From Microcystis wesenbergii FACHB-1317 (GTDB taxonomy: Bacteria > Cyanobacteriota > Cyanobacteriia > Cyanobacteriales > Microcystaceae), in the NCBI RefSeq assembly GCF_014696875.1, contig NZ_JACJQV010000142.1:1-44096 (forward strand): a DNA stretch of 44,096 nucleotides. The letters run 5' to 3'. The translations under genes were made by a program, and so were the position numbers. Below are positions 34,174 through 43,381 of the stretch, piece after piece (the stretch's first letter is position 1; the number at the start of each line of letters is the position of its first letter). The notes under the pieces are model-generated. The model was not told the origin of the DNA. It was given only the letters and a program-made list of their open reading frames with translations, and ran no database searches.

Positions 34174-35013
34174 ATGTACACCACCACCGACACAATTAAC
34201 CGAGCAACCCAGGCCCCCAGTAAAGAAGCTTTTGTCACCATTGAAGGAGTTTCTAAGGTTTATCCCACTCCCAGAGGCCCCTACACCGTCCTCAAGGATG
34301 TTAATCTCAGCATCAATGAAGGTGAATTTATCTGTGTGATCGGTCACTCCGGTTGCGGTAAATCGACCCTATTAAATATGGTGTCGGGTTTTTCTTCTCC
34401 CACCGATGGCATCGTTAAAGTTAACGGTAAGAAAATTACTAAACCCGGGCCCGATCGCATGGTAGTGTTTCAAAACTATGCTTTATTACCTTGGTTAAGC
34501 GTTTTTGAAAATGTCTATCTCGCGGTAGATGCGGTGTCTCCCAATGCTCCGGAAGCACAAAAACGCTCGATCGTGCGGGAACATTTAGCTATGGTGGGTT
34601 TAACCGAAGCTATGGATAAAACCCCTCCCCAAATCTCCGGGGGGATGAAACAACGGGTTTCGATCGCCCGGGCCCTTTCTATCCGTCCGGAAGTGTTGAT
34701 TCTCGATGAACCTTTCGGTGCGTTGGATGCGATTACTAAAGAGGAATTACAGGAAGAATTGCTGAAAATCTGGCAAGATAAACGCTGTACGGTGTTGATG
34801 ATTACCCACGATATCGATGAGGCCCTTTTCCTCGCTGATAAGCTGGTAATGATGACCAATGGACCGGAAGCGAAAATCGGCGAAGTGATGAATATTCATT
34901 TCCCCCGTCCCCGCGATCGAGAGAGAATTATGGAGGATCCGGAATATTATCGTCTGCGTAACTATGCCCTCGACTTCCTCTATAATCGTTTCGCTCACGA
35001 TGATGTCAGCTAG
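34174..35013 (+). CDS. cmpD: Bicarbonate ABC transporter ATPase, single domain
   Basis: 279 residues. Walker A GHSGCGKST at 57-65, ABC signature ISGGMKQR (Ile in place of Leu), Walker B LILDEPFGALD. No C-terminal binding domain, as expected for CmpD. It completes the four-gene operon; all four genes run the same way with spacers of 78 bp or more. No regulator gene (cmpR) is in the window. Confidence 0.92.
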   Translation: MYTTTDTINRATQAPSKEAFVTIEGVSKVYPTPRGPYTVLKDVNLSINEGEFICVIGHSGCGKSTLLNMVSGFSSPTDGIVKVNGKKITKPGPDRMVVFQNYALLPWLSVFENVYLAVDAVSPNAPEAQKRSIVREHLAMVGLTEAMDKTPPQISGGMKQRVSIARALSIRPEVLILDEPFGALDAITKEELQEELLKIWQDKRCTVLMITHDIDEALFLADKLVMMTNGPEAKIGEVMNIHFPRPRDRERIMEDPEYYRLRNYALDFLYNRFAHDDVS

Positions 35014-35130
35014 ATGCGAGCATTTGTATTAGTTTGGGGTGCGGTTGACTTAAAAGCGATCGCACCTAGATTTTTTTTCTGGGGAAGCCTTCTTCAAGTA
35101 AAATTATTTCTAAGTAGGTAAGTAGGTAGG

Positions 35131-35209
35131 CACAATTATTTGTAGGATGGGTTAGCGGTAGCGTAACCCATGCGGGCGTTGGGTTTCATGCTTCAACCCA
35201 ACCTACGTT
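35131..35209. repeat. Dispersed repeat C, copy 2 (inverted relative to 14263)
   Basis: cacaattatttgtaggatgg through ccaacctacgtt, about 79 bp, the near-exact reverse complement of 14263-14341. It occupies most of the spacer after cmpD, together with the palindrome at 35263-35293. No gene lies in 35014-35368. Confidence 0.85.
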
Positions 35210-35262
35210 CATTTTATATTTAATTCCACTCACCCACTTAGATGTTAAAAATTGTCAGATAC

Positions 35263-35293
35263 TCCCCTTATAAAGGGGGGATTAAGGGGGGAT
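35263..35293. repeat. Short palindromic repeat related to the insert in the FGE-like gene
   Basis: tccccttataaaggggggat and then taaggggggatc: the same (C-run)TT..AA(G-run), spacer, G-run GATC plan as 26512-26586. Noncoding here. Confidence 0.65.
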
Positions 35294-35368
35294 CAGCTTA
35301 CTTGTTAGCTAAATAGAACAATTAGCAATAAAATACAATAATAATTTTTACTTTTTACTTAATTGATC

Positions 35369-35842
35369 ATGCTCAAACAGATACGGAAACTACTTATCAA
35401 TTTCGGACAACAATGGCGCGATGAAGATTTCATGAGGTCGATTCATCTCATTGAAAACATAGTTTCTAAGGTTTTATCCGTAGCCTTAATTGTTGTTATT
35501 ATTGTTTCTCTTTATGACCTAGTAGTTATCCTAATCCAAGATTTATTTACTACGGAACCCGTCGGTTTTTTTAGCAAAACTTTAATTGAAATCTTCGGTT
35601 TATTTCTCAATATTTTAATTGCCTTAGAGTTATTAGAAAACGTCACTGCTTACTTAAGAAAACACATCGTACAGGTTGAATTAGTAGTAGTTACGGCTTT
35701 AATTGCCATCTCTCGAAAAATTATTATTTTTGACCCCAAGAAATACAGTAAAGATGATTTAATTGCCCTCACCGTGGGAACCTTAGCTTTAGCGGCAAGT
35801 TATTGGTTAATCAGAAAAGTTAATCGCGACAATCGCTCTTGA
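35369..35842 (+). CDS. PsiE-like membrane protein
   Basis: 157 residues from ATG 35369 (a TTG six bases earlier is less likely). Four hydrophobic helices, near 35-57, 68-90, 100-116 and 126-147. The pattern matches the phosphate-starvation-inducible PsiE family (SLYDLVVILIQDLF; LLENVTAYLRKH; ALIAISRKIIIFD). Function is unknown; membrane location is clear. No Pho box was recognised upstream. Confidence 0.8.
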   Translation: MLKQIRKLLINFGQQWRDEDFMRSIHLIENIVSKVLSVALIVVIIVSLYDLVVILIQDLFTTEPVGFFSKTLIEIFGLFLNILIALELLENVTAYLRKHIVQVELVVVTALIAISRKIIIFDPKKYSKDDLIALTVGTLALAASYWLIRKVNRDNRS

Positions 35843-36204
35843 AATAAGTAGTCGTGACATGATTGATGCCAATAATTGCCGGTTGGATTTTGGTCAAATT
35901 GGCAGACTTTTAGCAAAATCACCTAGCTCTCTATAGTCTGAGTATCCTTGCATAGTTCCTAATATTATTATTAGCAAAACTAGCGATAAAGGATGTCTTT
36001 TCCGTTTATTTTTCCGAGAGTCCTTGACTTATTTAAGTTTTTCTATTAAGCTAAACATATCTTTAAAATATTAACGGTCACTCTCTATTTTACCTGATAG
36101 TGATTGCTTTTGACTTTCTGACCGTATTATGAAACAACCCTAACCTTGAAGGGGGGTGAGGATGTCATAATAGTCAGTCCCTATCTACCATATCTCTAAA
36201 AACC
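35843..36204. other. Intergenic region, nothing recognised
   Basis: 362 bases. It begins aataagtagtcgtgac, a fragment also seen at about 43263-43277 after a palindrome copy, so it may be a repeat edge. Otherwise AT-rich without gene, hairpin or known repeat. It presumably contains the mtnB promoter. Confidence 0.5.
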
Positions 36205-36822
36205 ATGAGCGATCCTCGTCTATCTCTAGTGGCAGCTGCCCGAAGATTTTATCAACTGGGTTGGATGCTTGGCACGGCGGGTAATTTATCCGCTAAAGTT
36301 GATGATCATAGTTTTTGGATTACTGCCAGTGGCAAAAGTAAAGGTAAACTCACAGAAGAGGATTTTGTGCGCGTGGATCTGACGGGAAAAGTCAGGGAAT
36401 TAGCTCATCGGGATAATCGTCCTTCGGCAGAAACTAGCATTCATCAGGTGATTTATCGTCTCTTTCCCCAAGCACAAGCTTGTTATCATGTTCACTCGGT
36501 GGAAGCGAATTTAGTTTCCCGTTTTGCTCGCGAGGACAAGTTATCGTTACCTCCCTTAGAAATATTGAAAGGTTTAGGTATTTGGGTAGAAAATCCTCAA
36601 GTATTTATGCCGGTTTTTGCTAACTATCTCGATGTGCCGAAAATTGCCGCAGAAATAGAAAGTAGATTCTCAACTTTCCCCCCGGAAATTCCCGCTTTAC
36701 TGATTTCTGACCATGGCGTGACGGTGTGGGGTGAGTCTCTAGAAACTACCGAGAATTATTTAGAGATAGTCGAGTATATTTTTCGCTATCTAGTGGCAGC
36801 CTATCAAGTAAAACCTTGGTAA
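36205..36822 (+). CDS. mtnB: Methylthioribulose-1-phosphate dehydratase
   Basis: Dehydrates 5-methylthioribulose 1-phosphate in the methionine salvage pathway. 205 residues, class II aldolase fold. GTAGNLSA (23-30), ITASGKSKGKL (39-49), E76 in SAETSIHQ and the zinc histidines H95/H97 in CYHVHSVEANL are the MtnB pattern, with LISDHGVTVWG near the end. No other salvage genes are adjacent. The downstream tRNA-Cys is on the opposite strand. Confidence 0.93.
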   Translation: MSDPRLSLVAAARRFYQLGWMLGTAGNLSAKVDDHSFWITASGKSKGKLTEEDFVRVDLTGKVRELAHRDNRPSAETSIHQVIYRLFPQAQACYHVHSVEANLVSRFAREDKLSLPPLEILKGLGIWVENPQVFMPVFANYLDVPKIAAEIESRFSTFPPEIPALLISDHGVTVWGESLETTENYLEIVEYIFRYLVAAYQVKPW

Positions 36823-36871
36823 ACCTTCATTTAGACAAGGCAATCAGAAAAAAAATTGCCGATATTTACCA

Positions 36872-36942
<71 letters not shown>

Positions 36943-37076
36943 GATTAATCATTATTCATCTTAGCATAACAGATGACAGTTTGCCAAGAGTGGAACCCAA
37001 GAGTCAAGCGATCGATCTATAATTTAGGCAGCGGTTCTCTAATCTAGTGGGTGATTTTAGGCTTAAAAAAGCGATT

Positions 37077-37412
37077 ATGATGATAAATCAAAGGTATTTA
37101 CTAACTTTTATCGGTTTATTGGCTTTATCCTTGCCAGTACAGGCTAATAATGCCGTTTACCTTAGCCAAAGTTCTAATACTGCCGCTACTTTCGACAGTT
37201 ATCGTCAAGAATGTTTACAAAGAGCGCGTGGGGAGGGATTAGCTGCTGATGTGGCAAAGGACCTATGCGACTGCACGATTAAAAAATTCCAAGCTCGTTA
37301 CAATCTACAGCAATTCCGCGCCCTCGTGCAGAAGTCGAAAACCGATAAAGCTGCCGCTAGGACTTTAGCGAGTGTGGGAGAAGCTTGTTTTGATGAGATT
37401 TTGTACGAATAG
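37077..37412 (+). CDS. Small secreted or periplasmic protein with conserved cysteines
   Basis: 111 residues from ATG 37077 (a GTG at 37047 would add ten residues before the signal). Signal peptide: MMINQRYLLTFIGLLALSLP with likely cleavage after VQA. The mature part is helical and has four cysteines (ECLQRARGE, LCDCTIKKF, EACFDEI), which may form disulphides. Not recognised as a named family. Heptamer repeats begin on the base after its stop codon. Confidence 0.75.
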   Translation: MMINQRYLLTFIGLLALSLPVQANNAVYLSQSSNTAATFDSYRQECLQRARGEGLAADVAKDLCDCTIKKFQARYNLQQFRALVQKSKTDKAAARTLASVGEACFDEILYE

Positions 37413-37500
37413 CAGTTATCAGTGATCAGTAAACAGTTATCAGTTATCAGCTTTTTCTCTCCCTTCTCCCCAATTCATAATTCATAATTCATAATTCCCC
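37413..37500. repeat. TTATCAG array and an ATTCATA heptamer run
   Basis: cagttatcagtgatcag directly follows the stop codon. Near 37471-37494 a second heptamer, attcata, occurs three times. The rest of the spacer to 37578 has no clear feature. Confidence 0.9.
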
Positions 37501-37578
37501 TCTCCCCTCTCCTAGGGTGTTGAAAACGCTTACAGACCTTTTTAACCGCAAACACGCACCCGACAAGCTGTATTAAGA

Positions 37579-40176
37579 TTAAACTAATACAAGTATATCA
37601 GAGGCGGTAAGAGTGGGTTTAGAACTAAGAGTTGCAATTTGAATAGCTGCTAGTGTACCTGTCCCGTCCCCATCAAAGAATAATCCTCCAGTGATTGTAT
37701 TATAAATAAAGCGATTGCTGGCATTTAATGCAGTTGTTCCTAACACAAATTGAGCGGCTGTAATCGCAACTCCTGCGGCTAAACCACCGCCAAAACCCCC
37801 AGCAGAGACAGTAATTTTATCCCCCTGACTGGAGAGAAAATCAGTAATTGTGTCAATCCCTTCATTGCGGTTGTTGAAGGTAAAGCGATCGCCACCCGCA
37901 CCGCCTGTTATGGTATCATTACCAGTACCACCAATCAAGGTATCATTCCCATCACTACCATTGAGGATATTGTTACCACTATTACCCGTCAGGATATTGT
38001 TAGCAGCGTTACCTGTACCATTAATATTTGCGCTTCCTGTTAGGGTCAGATTTTCCACATTAGCGGGTAGGGTAGTGGTGACATTAGCGGTTAAGGTGTC
38101 GCTGATGGTGACAATTCCCTTGTTATTGGTAAGAGTTGCATTGACGGGATTACTGAGATTAATGGCAAAAGTTTCGTTTGCCTCATTAAGGTTATCATTT
38201 AAGATGGGAATGCTAATAGTAGCAGTGGAAGTATTAGGTGCAATGGTGAGAGTTCCAGTTTTGCTAGTGTAATCTACATTGGCGGTAGCGTTAATGGGTG
38301 CAGTGGTATAGTTGACGCTAATTGGTTGCGGATTTGGATTGTTGACAGTGACGGTGAGGATGGCATTATTATCTAAGCCTTCGACCACGGTAATATTATT
38401 GATGGATAGTTGGGAAAAGTCGTCATTGGTAATTGTCCCCGTCACTGCGGTGGTTGTACCCATTGTATAACCTGTCCCCGCAGCGAGGGTTAAAATAACG
38501 GTTTCGTTAGGTTCAACTGTGGTATCCGCAGTGGGATCAATTGTTACTTTAGCAGTGGATGAACCAGCAGCAAAGGTGACTGTATTATTAGTACCTGTAC
38601 GAGTGTAGTCGGTATTAAGAGTCGCTGTCCCTCCGAGGGTGTAATTGACTGTTAAAGCATTTGTTGTTACACCAGTACGGGTGAAGGTATAAACCAGATT
38701 ACTTGTCCCGTCTTCAGTAACACTACTGGGAGAAATAGAAAGAGTAACAGTTTGTGGACTGGTAAACTCACTCACATCAATAATCTTTAAACCGTCTAAA
38801 CCATAAGCCACATAAGCATAGTTACCGACTACTTGTACGTCATAAGTATTATGCTGACCAGAAGTATCATAATTACCCTTAAGAGTGGGGTTTGATGGGT
38901 TGCTGATGTCGATGATTTCCAGTCCCCCATTAAGAGAATTACTTACATAAGCATAGTTACCGACTATTTCTACACCATAAGCAAAATAAGTATCATAATT
39001 ACCCTTAAGAGTGGGGTTTGATGGGTTGCTGATGTCGATGATTTGCAGTCCTAAAAGATGAGCTACATAAGCATAGTTACCTACTATTTGTACACCATAA
39101 GCATCGTCAGAACCATAATTATAATTACCATTGAGAGTGGGGTTTGTTGGATTGCTGATGTCGATGATTTGCAGTCCAGACCTAGTAATTATATAAGCGT
39201 AGTTACCGACTACTTGTACATCATAAGCAGGGACTGCCTCAGAAGTATAATAATTACCCTTAAAGGTGGGGTTTGTCGGGTTGCTGATGTCGATGATTTG
39301 CAGTCCCGTATAAGTATCAGCTATATAAGCATAGTTACCGACTATTTGTACACCGTAAGCCCAGCCAGTATCATAATTACCCTTGAGAGTGGGATTTGTC
39401 GGGTTGCTAATGTCGATGATTTGCAGTCCTGAATCCCCATCAGCCACATAGGCATAGTTTCCGACTACTTGTACATCATAAGCATAGCCAGAAGTATCAT
39501 AATTACCCACTAAAGAAAGAGTAAATACTCCCTGATAAGTGTTGAGGATATCCAGCTGAAAAACCCCAGATGTCTGCAACTCCGACAAATCTAAGGTTTC
39601 AACAAAGGTTTGATTCTCTCCCTTTATCGCCGGAAAACTCACCTCTAACTCCCAACTTCCTCCTAATGCTGCATTTCCTACCCGTCTGCTGGAAGCCGCT
39701 ATTTTTGCTCTAGTAACTTGGGACAATTTATTAATAAACTCTGTCCCCGCATCTCCCGCCGCGACCTGACAACCGTACAGTAGAATATGATTAATCTTCG
39801 CCCAATTCTGTAACTGTTGGCGATAATCGTAAATATTTGTTAAATTAAGTTGACAATTCCCTAAATATAAGCATCCTGGCGCACCATGGGAAACAAGGTG
39901 AATGGTGGTAATCTGGGGATTTTGTTGTAAAAAAGCGGTGATTTGTTCGATTCCGTCTTGATTGGGAGTGAGAATAACGGTGGCGATTCCAGGGATTACC
40001 CCAGCTTGGAGGGTTTGATAATCGGTAACACCAGCATCAAGAAAGACTACGGTAGCGGTTAAACGCTGATTTCTCGCACTATTCACCTGATTAACTTGAC
40101 TCAAGCCATCAGATTGAGCGAAATTGAACAAAATATCGTCAACAGCCGGAAGAATCGGCAAAAGAGTAGAAGTCAT
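37579..40176 (-). CDS. Large DUF4347/LVIVD/Calx-beta/RTX protein, probably secreted
   Basis: 865 residues. The DUF4347 domain (about 42-200) has H97 in LVSHGAPG and C136 in [10 protein letters not shown]. These look like the His-Cys pair of caspase-like (clan CD) peptidases. [18 protein letters not shown] (161-178) ends the domain. Six LVIVD-type repeats (about 220-470; [10 protein letters not shown]...LQIIDISNP) form a beta propeller. Two Calx-beta domains follow (485-586, 590-693), then RTX nonapeptides (about 725-762, [20 protein letters not shown]) and a C-terminal region typical of type I secretion. There is no N-terminal signal. The propeller repeats are also visible in the DNA (38767-39519). 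Probably a calcium-dependent surface or extracellular protein; proteolysis is inferred. Confidence 0.85.
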   Translation of the reverse strand: MTSTLLPILPAVDDILFNFAQSDGLSQVNQVNSARNQRLTATVVFLDAGVTDYQTLQAGVIPGIATVILTPNQDGIEQITAFLQQNPQITTIHLVSHGAPGCLYLGNCQLNLTNIYDYRQQLQNWAKINHILLYGCQVAAGDAGTEFINKLSQVTRAKIAASSRRVGNAALGGSWELEVSFPAIKGENQTFVETLDLSELQTSGVFQLDILNTYQGVFTLSLVGNYDTSGYAYDVQVVGNYAYVADGDSGLQIIDISNPTNPTLKGNYDTGWAYGVQIVGNYAYIADTYTGLQIIDISNPTNPTFKGNYYTSEAVPAYDVQVVGNYAYIITRSGLQIIDISNPTNPTLNGNYNYGSDDAYGVQIVGNYAYVAHLLGLQIIDISNPSNPTLKGNYDTYFAYGVEIVGNYAYVSNSLNGGLEIIDISNPSNPTLKGNYDTSGQHNTYDVQVVGNYAYVAYGLDGLKIIDVSEFTSPQTVTLSISPSSVTEDGTSNLVYTFTRTGVTTNALTVNYTLGGTATLNTDYTRTGTNNTVTFAAGSSTAKVTIDPTADTTVEPNETVILTLAAGTGYTMGTTTAVTGTITNDDFSQLSINNITVVEGLDNNAILTVTVNNPNPQPISVNYTTAPINATANVDYTSKTGTLTIAPNTSTATISIPILNDNLNEANETFAINLSNPVNATLTNNKGIVTISDTLTANVTTTLPANVENLTLTGSANINGTGNAANNILTGNSGNNILNGSDGNDTLIGGTGNDTITGGAGGDRFTFNNRNEGIDTITDFLSSQGDKITVSAGGFGGGLAAGVAITAAQFVLGTTALNASNRFIYNTITGGLFFDGDGTGTLAAIQIATLSSKPTLTASDILVLV

Positions 40177-40266
40177 GACGCTGACCTAGAAAGACGACTG
40201 CGGCTATTTTATGCAAACAATCGCCAATTTTTCAAGACCCCTGTAACATAAATTAACATTTATACA

Positions 40267-40299
40267 AGAAAACGGGTTTCTCAAAGAAACCCGTTTTCT
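40267..40299. repeat. GAAAACGGGTTTC palindrome, free-standing copy
   Basis: agaaaacgggtttct-caa-agaaacccgttttct, perfect 15-bp arms, between the DUF4347 gene start and a nuclease gene end. Possibly acts as a bidirectional terminator by position. No element ends flank it. Confidence 0.85.
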
Positions 40300-40308
40300 A
40301 AAGAAGTT

Positions 40309-40737
40309 CTAGGATTGGATTCTTGCGAAAGACTGCTTAAATTCTGCGAGAGAATTAGCAGTGGCTGCTAATTTTAGTAGCTCTTCTAAGATAGTAGGGT
40401 TAGTGATTTTGCCGATTATCTCTTCAATTTCTGAAGAAATTTGTCCAAAACGCACAGTTAAAACTGTTTTGATGTCATCGCGGCTTTTTTCTAACGCGCC
40501 AATTTCCTTGCCAATTTCCTTACCAATTTCCTTACCAATTTCCTTACCAATTTCCTTGCCAATTTCCTTACCGCGTTCGATTCCTCGTAACTCCATATTA
40601 CTCATTAAAGGCATGGTTCTTTCCTCCTCAAATTGTTTGATTTTACTCTCTAAACTTGACTGCAATTCAGTTGATAAAGTCATCATATTGTCGATGATTT
40701 CAAACAGTTTACTAAGTAAGATAGGTATTACCCACAC
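40309..40737 (-). CDS. Partial Rpn-type nuclease gene: duplicated tail with alternative C-terminus
   Basis: 142 residues from GTG 40737, which overlaps the stop of the upstream gene by one base (TAGTG). Residues 11-52 (KLFEIIDNMMTLS...MSNMELRG) repeat the upstream protein almost exactly, and a (GKEI) run follows, with six 12-bp units at 40499-40570. The rest (VLTVRFGQISSEIEEIIGKI, AATANSLAEFKQSF) is a diverged version of the upstream tail. It lacks the PD-(D/E)XK catalytic part, so it is no nuclease alone. It may be a remnant of partial gene duplication or a spare 3' end. Confidence 0.65.
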   Translation of the reverse strand: MWVIPILLSKLFEIIDNMMTLSTELQSSLESKIKQFEEERTMPLMSNMELRGIERGKEIGKEIGKEIGKEIGKEIGKEIGALEKSRDDIKTVLTVRFGQISSEIEEIIGKITNPTILEELLKLAATANSLAEFKQSFARIQS

Positions 40738-41747
40738 TACTTATTTATGATGATACTAAAAGACTTCCTACACTCCTCAAAAGAATTTACTATAAGTGCG
40801 GCTTTTAACATCTCTTCTAAAACCGAAATAACTGAAGCATCATTGATACATTGTCCAATATCTCCAGGGATATCGCCTAGTCGGTTTTCCAAAACTTTTT
40901 TCACAAAATCACGAGCATTTTCTAACGCTCCAATTTCCTTACCAATTTCCTTACCGCGTTCTATTCCTCGTAACTCCCCAATTTCCTCACCAATTTTCCT
41001 TCCTCGTAACTCCATATTACTCATTAAAGGCATGGTTCTTTCCTCCTCAAATTGTTTAATTTTACTCTCTAAACTTGACTGCAATTTAGGGGATAAAGTC
41101 ATCATATTGTCGATGATTTCAAACAGTTTAATTATCTGTTCCCTCTCGAACTCCTTTTCATATAATCCTCTGATTAACTTCCATTTCCACTGTTCCCGTT
41201 CTGGCAGCTTCCCAGTAGTCGCTTTCGTTTTCAGGTGTGCCATGACTATTATAGCAAAGGGATTGCTACTTGCTTCTAGTTCTGACCAGCTTTCCTCATA
41301 GTCCAGTAATTTAACCGTTGGGAATTTCAGGCTGACTTCACAACCAGCGATAGTATAATTATAGGAATCTGGTCGCCAATTTACTCGTTCATCCCCTAAG
41401 ATAGCGAGACTGATAACCGGTTTCTGATACAAATCAAAAGCCCGATAGTTATAAATATACATCCTCTGAGGGAAATTTTCTTCGTACTGGCTTTGAATTT
41501 CAATATGAATCAAAATCCAGATTTCTTCTCCACTGAGTAACCAGACTTTATAGAGTTTGTCAGCGAAACGTTTTTTTGTTTTAGCGGAAGCGGTAATCCG
41601 TTTGAGTTCTTTTTCTAGGGATTCGGGAATTTTTGTCCAATCAATTAGTTGGTGAACTTCGGGAAAAAAGAAGTATAAAAACGCCTCAAAATACTCGGTT
41701 AATGCTTCTTTCCAGGGTTCATCATAATTAGCGGTTGTCTGTTTCAT
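40737..41747 (-). CDS. Rpn/PD-(D/E)XK nuclease-family protein
   Basis: 336 residues. Family: recombination-promoting nuclease/putative transposase (PDDEXK type), abundant in cyanobacteria. The N-terminal MKQTTANYDEPWKEALTEYF, the catalytic-strand motif ILIHIEIQSQYEENFPQRMY and a helical C-terminus fit. The C-terminal part has ELRG and GKEI repeats (two 12-bp units at 40930-40953). Rpn proteins cut DNA in vitro and promote RecA-independent recombination (family knowledge). It ends one base into the next gene. Confidence 0.85.
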   Translation of the reverse strand: MKQTTANYDEPWKEALTEYFEAFLYFFFPEVHQLIDWTKIPESLEKELKRITASAKTKKRFADKLYKVWLLSGEEIWILIHIEIQSQYEENFPQRMYIYNYRAFDLYQKPVISLAILGDERVNWRPDSYNYTIAGCEVSLKFPTVKLLDYEESWSELEASSNPFAIIVMAHLKTKATTGKLPEREQWKWKLIRGLYEKEFEREQIIKLFEIIDNMMTLSPKLQSSLESKIKQFEEERTMPLMSNMELRGRKIGEEIGELRGIERGKEIGKEIGALENARDFVKKVLENRLGDIPGDIGQCINDASVISVLEEMLKAALIVNSFEECRKSFSIIINK

Positions 41748-41797
41748 TATGACAATTTTAGTGGGTTGTTGTCAGAAGGCGATCGCTAACGTCAAAG

Positions 41798-42730
41798 CTA
41801 GGCAGTTAAAGTATTTAACCAATTGATTAAATCTTCAACCGTAGAGAAATCGAATAAAGCTTCTCCTAATGCTTCAACATCATCAATACTTAACTCCATG
41901 ATTTTAGTTTCTAATGAAGGATTAATCTCCCCTAACTTGCGTTTAAGTTGACGAAGAATCAATGTCTTTTCCCGTTCGATACCTTGTTCGATACCTTGTT
42001 CAATACCTTGACGCATCCAACTGGTGGTAATTTGCATAACTCCCTCCTGTACGGGTTGACTAAATGTGCTAATCTCTTCTTGGAATTGTCTCTCTTCGAC
42101 TGGATTTAGATTGAGATATGTATCAATAAATCCGGAAATTAATTGCATTTTCGCTGGATTTAACCTTAAAGTAATTAACAAGCGCAGACATTCCGCTTTT
42201 ACCTTGGCTCGCTCTTTCTCGGCAATGTTCATCTTAGCCATCAAAGCTGAAGCAACCGGATTCGGTTGATTAAGAAAATCTCGCCAATTTAATCGATTTA
42301 ACTGTACTACTTGATAGTTAAATTCTAAGACTTTTAAATCGGGAAAATCGACTACATATTGACTAATTGCATCTCTTTTTGGCTTTGAATAAGAAAAAAT
42401 TACAATCGGATAAATCGGTAAGACAAATTTCTCATGAAAGCGAGCAAAATAAGTAAACAGCCGCCGATTAAACCACTTGCGGGAACTTTCCTGCGCCTCT
42501 ACATGAATCAGAAAAAAAGATTCTTTTCCTCGAAACTTAACCTGTGCGACTAAATCGCTTTCATGTCTTTCTCCTTCCGTGACATCGGTAAATACTTCTT
42601 TGTCTAAAAAAGTAATCGAGTCCCTATCTAAATAATCCATCAATTGAGGAAAAAATAACTCAATAAATTCGACAAAAAAGGTGGAGATTAACTCCTTAAA
42701 TAAGCGATCGTGGTCAATATTATTAGTCAT
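41798..42730 (-). CDS. Rpn/PD-(D/E)XK-family protein with DUF4351 C-terminus
   Basis: 310 residues. HDRLFKELISTFFVEFIELF start, EVFTDVTEGERHESDLVAQV with the acidic residues, FFLIHVEAQESSRKWF with the E-x-Q motif, then a helical middle. The DUF4351 end is RQLKRKLGEINPSLETKIME through LINWL. A GIEQ triple repeat sits at RQGIEQGIEQGIEREK. A separate subfamily from the 40737-41747 gene, of which it is a neighbour on the same strand with 50 bp between them. Confidence 0.88.
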   Translation of the reverse strand: MTNNIDHDRLFKELISTFFVEFIELFFPQLMDYLDRDSITFLDKEVFTDVTEGERHESDLVAQVKFRGKESFFLIHVEAQESSRKWFNRRLFTYFARFHEKFVLPIYPIVIFSYSKPKRDAISQYVVDFPDLKVLEFNYQVVQLNRLNWRDFLNQPNPVASALMAKMNIAEKERAKVKAECLRLLITLRLNPAKMQLISGFIDTYLNLNPVEERQFQEEISTFSQPVQEGVMQITTSWMRQGIEQGIEQGIEREKTLILRQLKRKLGEINPSLETKIMELSIDDVEALGEALFDFSTVEDLINWLNTLTA

Positions 42731-42829
42731 GTAATATCATCTTAACTAATCTGAGCGATGAATGACTACTCTTCTCTATTATATTCTGAGAAGTCGGTTT
42801 TGGCAACGGATTGTTATGACCTTACCCCC

Positions 42830-42934
42830 TTAACCTACAGCGATGGCCAAATTCGCCCAAAATCCGTCAGATTGAGCTAAATCGAACAAAACATCGTAAA
42901 AGGCAGGAAAAATCGGCAACAGGGGAGAAGTCAT
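42830..42934 (-). pseudogene. Duplicated 5' fragment of the DUF4347 gene
   Basis: ATG 42934 starts MTSPLLPIFPAFYDVLFDLA, matching the start of the DUF4347 protein ([20 protein letters not shown]) through QSDG. The frame then runs into unrelated FWANLAIAVG-stop. The upstream DNA (42935-43060) also matches the sequence upstream of the real gene, including the palindrome. So promoter plus about 24 codons were copied. Confidence 0.85.
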
Positions 42935-43026
42935 GACATTAACTGCAAAGGTTTATTGCTAACAGTTTTAGCCCAACAATCCCCAATTTTTCAAGGGTGC
43001 TATCACAAAAATTAACATTTATTACA

Positions 43027-43088
43027 AGAAAAAGGGTTTCTCAAAGAAACCCTTTTTCTAAATAGTTTCTCGAAGAAACCCGTTTTCT
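43027..43088. repeat. Palindrome copies, one with paired base changes
   Basis: 43027-43059: agaaaaagggtttct-caa-agaaaccctttttct, in which the C:G pair of the usual arms is A:T. It is followed by half a copy with the usual sequence (agtttctcgaagaaacccgt to 43088). Confidence 0.85.
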
Positions 43089-43229
43089 CTGTTGAGAATG
43101 AAGCTTATCTCTGAATTACTTCCTCACCATGAAAATTTTACAGGGTGATGGCGAGGGGGATACTTTCCGCCTTAACCTTTCTCTTTCAGCTAAAACCCCC
43201 TCCGAAGCAATCTTACCCCTTGGCAGTCC

Positions 43230-43262
43230 AGAAAACGGGTTTCTCGAAGAAACCCGTTTTCT
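43230..43262. repeat. GAAAACGGGTTTC palindrome copy
   Basis: agaaaacgggtttct-cga-agaaacccgttttct, full perfect copy, followed by aaataagtagtcgtg. A partial copy (tttctcgaagaaacccgttt) lies at 43496-43519. Confidence 0.85.
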
Positions 43263-43296
43263 AAATAAGTAGTCGTGCAAAATTAATTTCCTAGTC

Positions 43297-43381
43297 GAGA
43301 CTCCGAGACTCCGAGACTCCGAGACTCCGAGACTCCGAGACTCCGAGACTCCGAGACTCCGAGACTCCGAGACTCCGAGAC
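43297..43381. repeat. Octamer tandem array GAGACTCC, ten copies
   Basis: Ten exact 8-bp units from 43297 to 43376, then gagac. No variation between units, so probably young and length-variable. The region 42935-43530 has no gene other than the fragment and repeats listed. Confidence 0.95.

Noticed and set aside
29705-35013. Nitrate transporter nrtABCD
   Set aside because: The ligand-site residues (HPEEYL, IDGGQW) match CmpA, not NrtA.
39058-39432. Plus-strand frame opposite the DUF4347 gene
   Set aside because: It mirrors the propeller repeats of the real gene in antisense and has no start signal.
43297-43381. CRISPR array
   Set aside because: 8-bp units without spacers; a simple tandem repeat.
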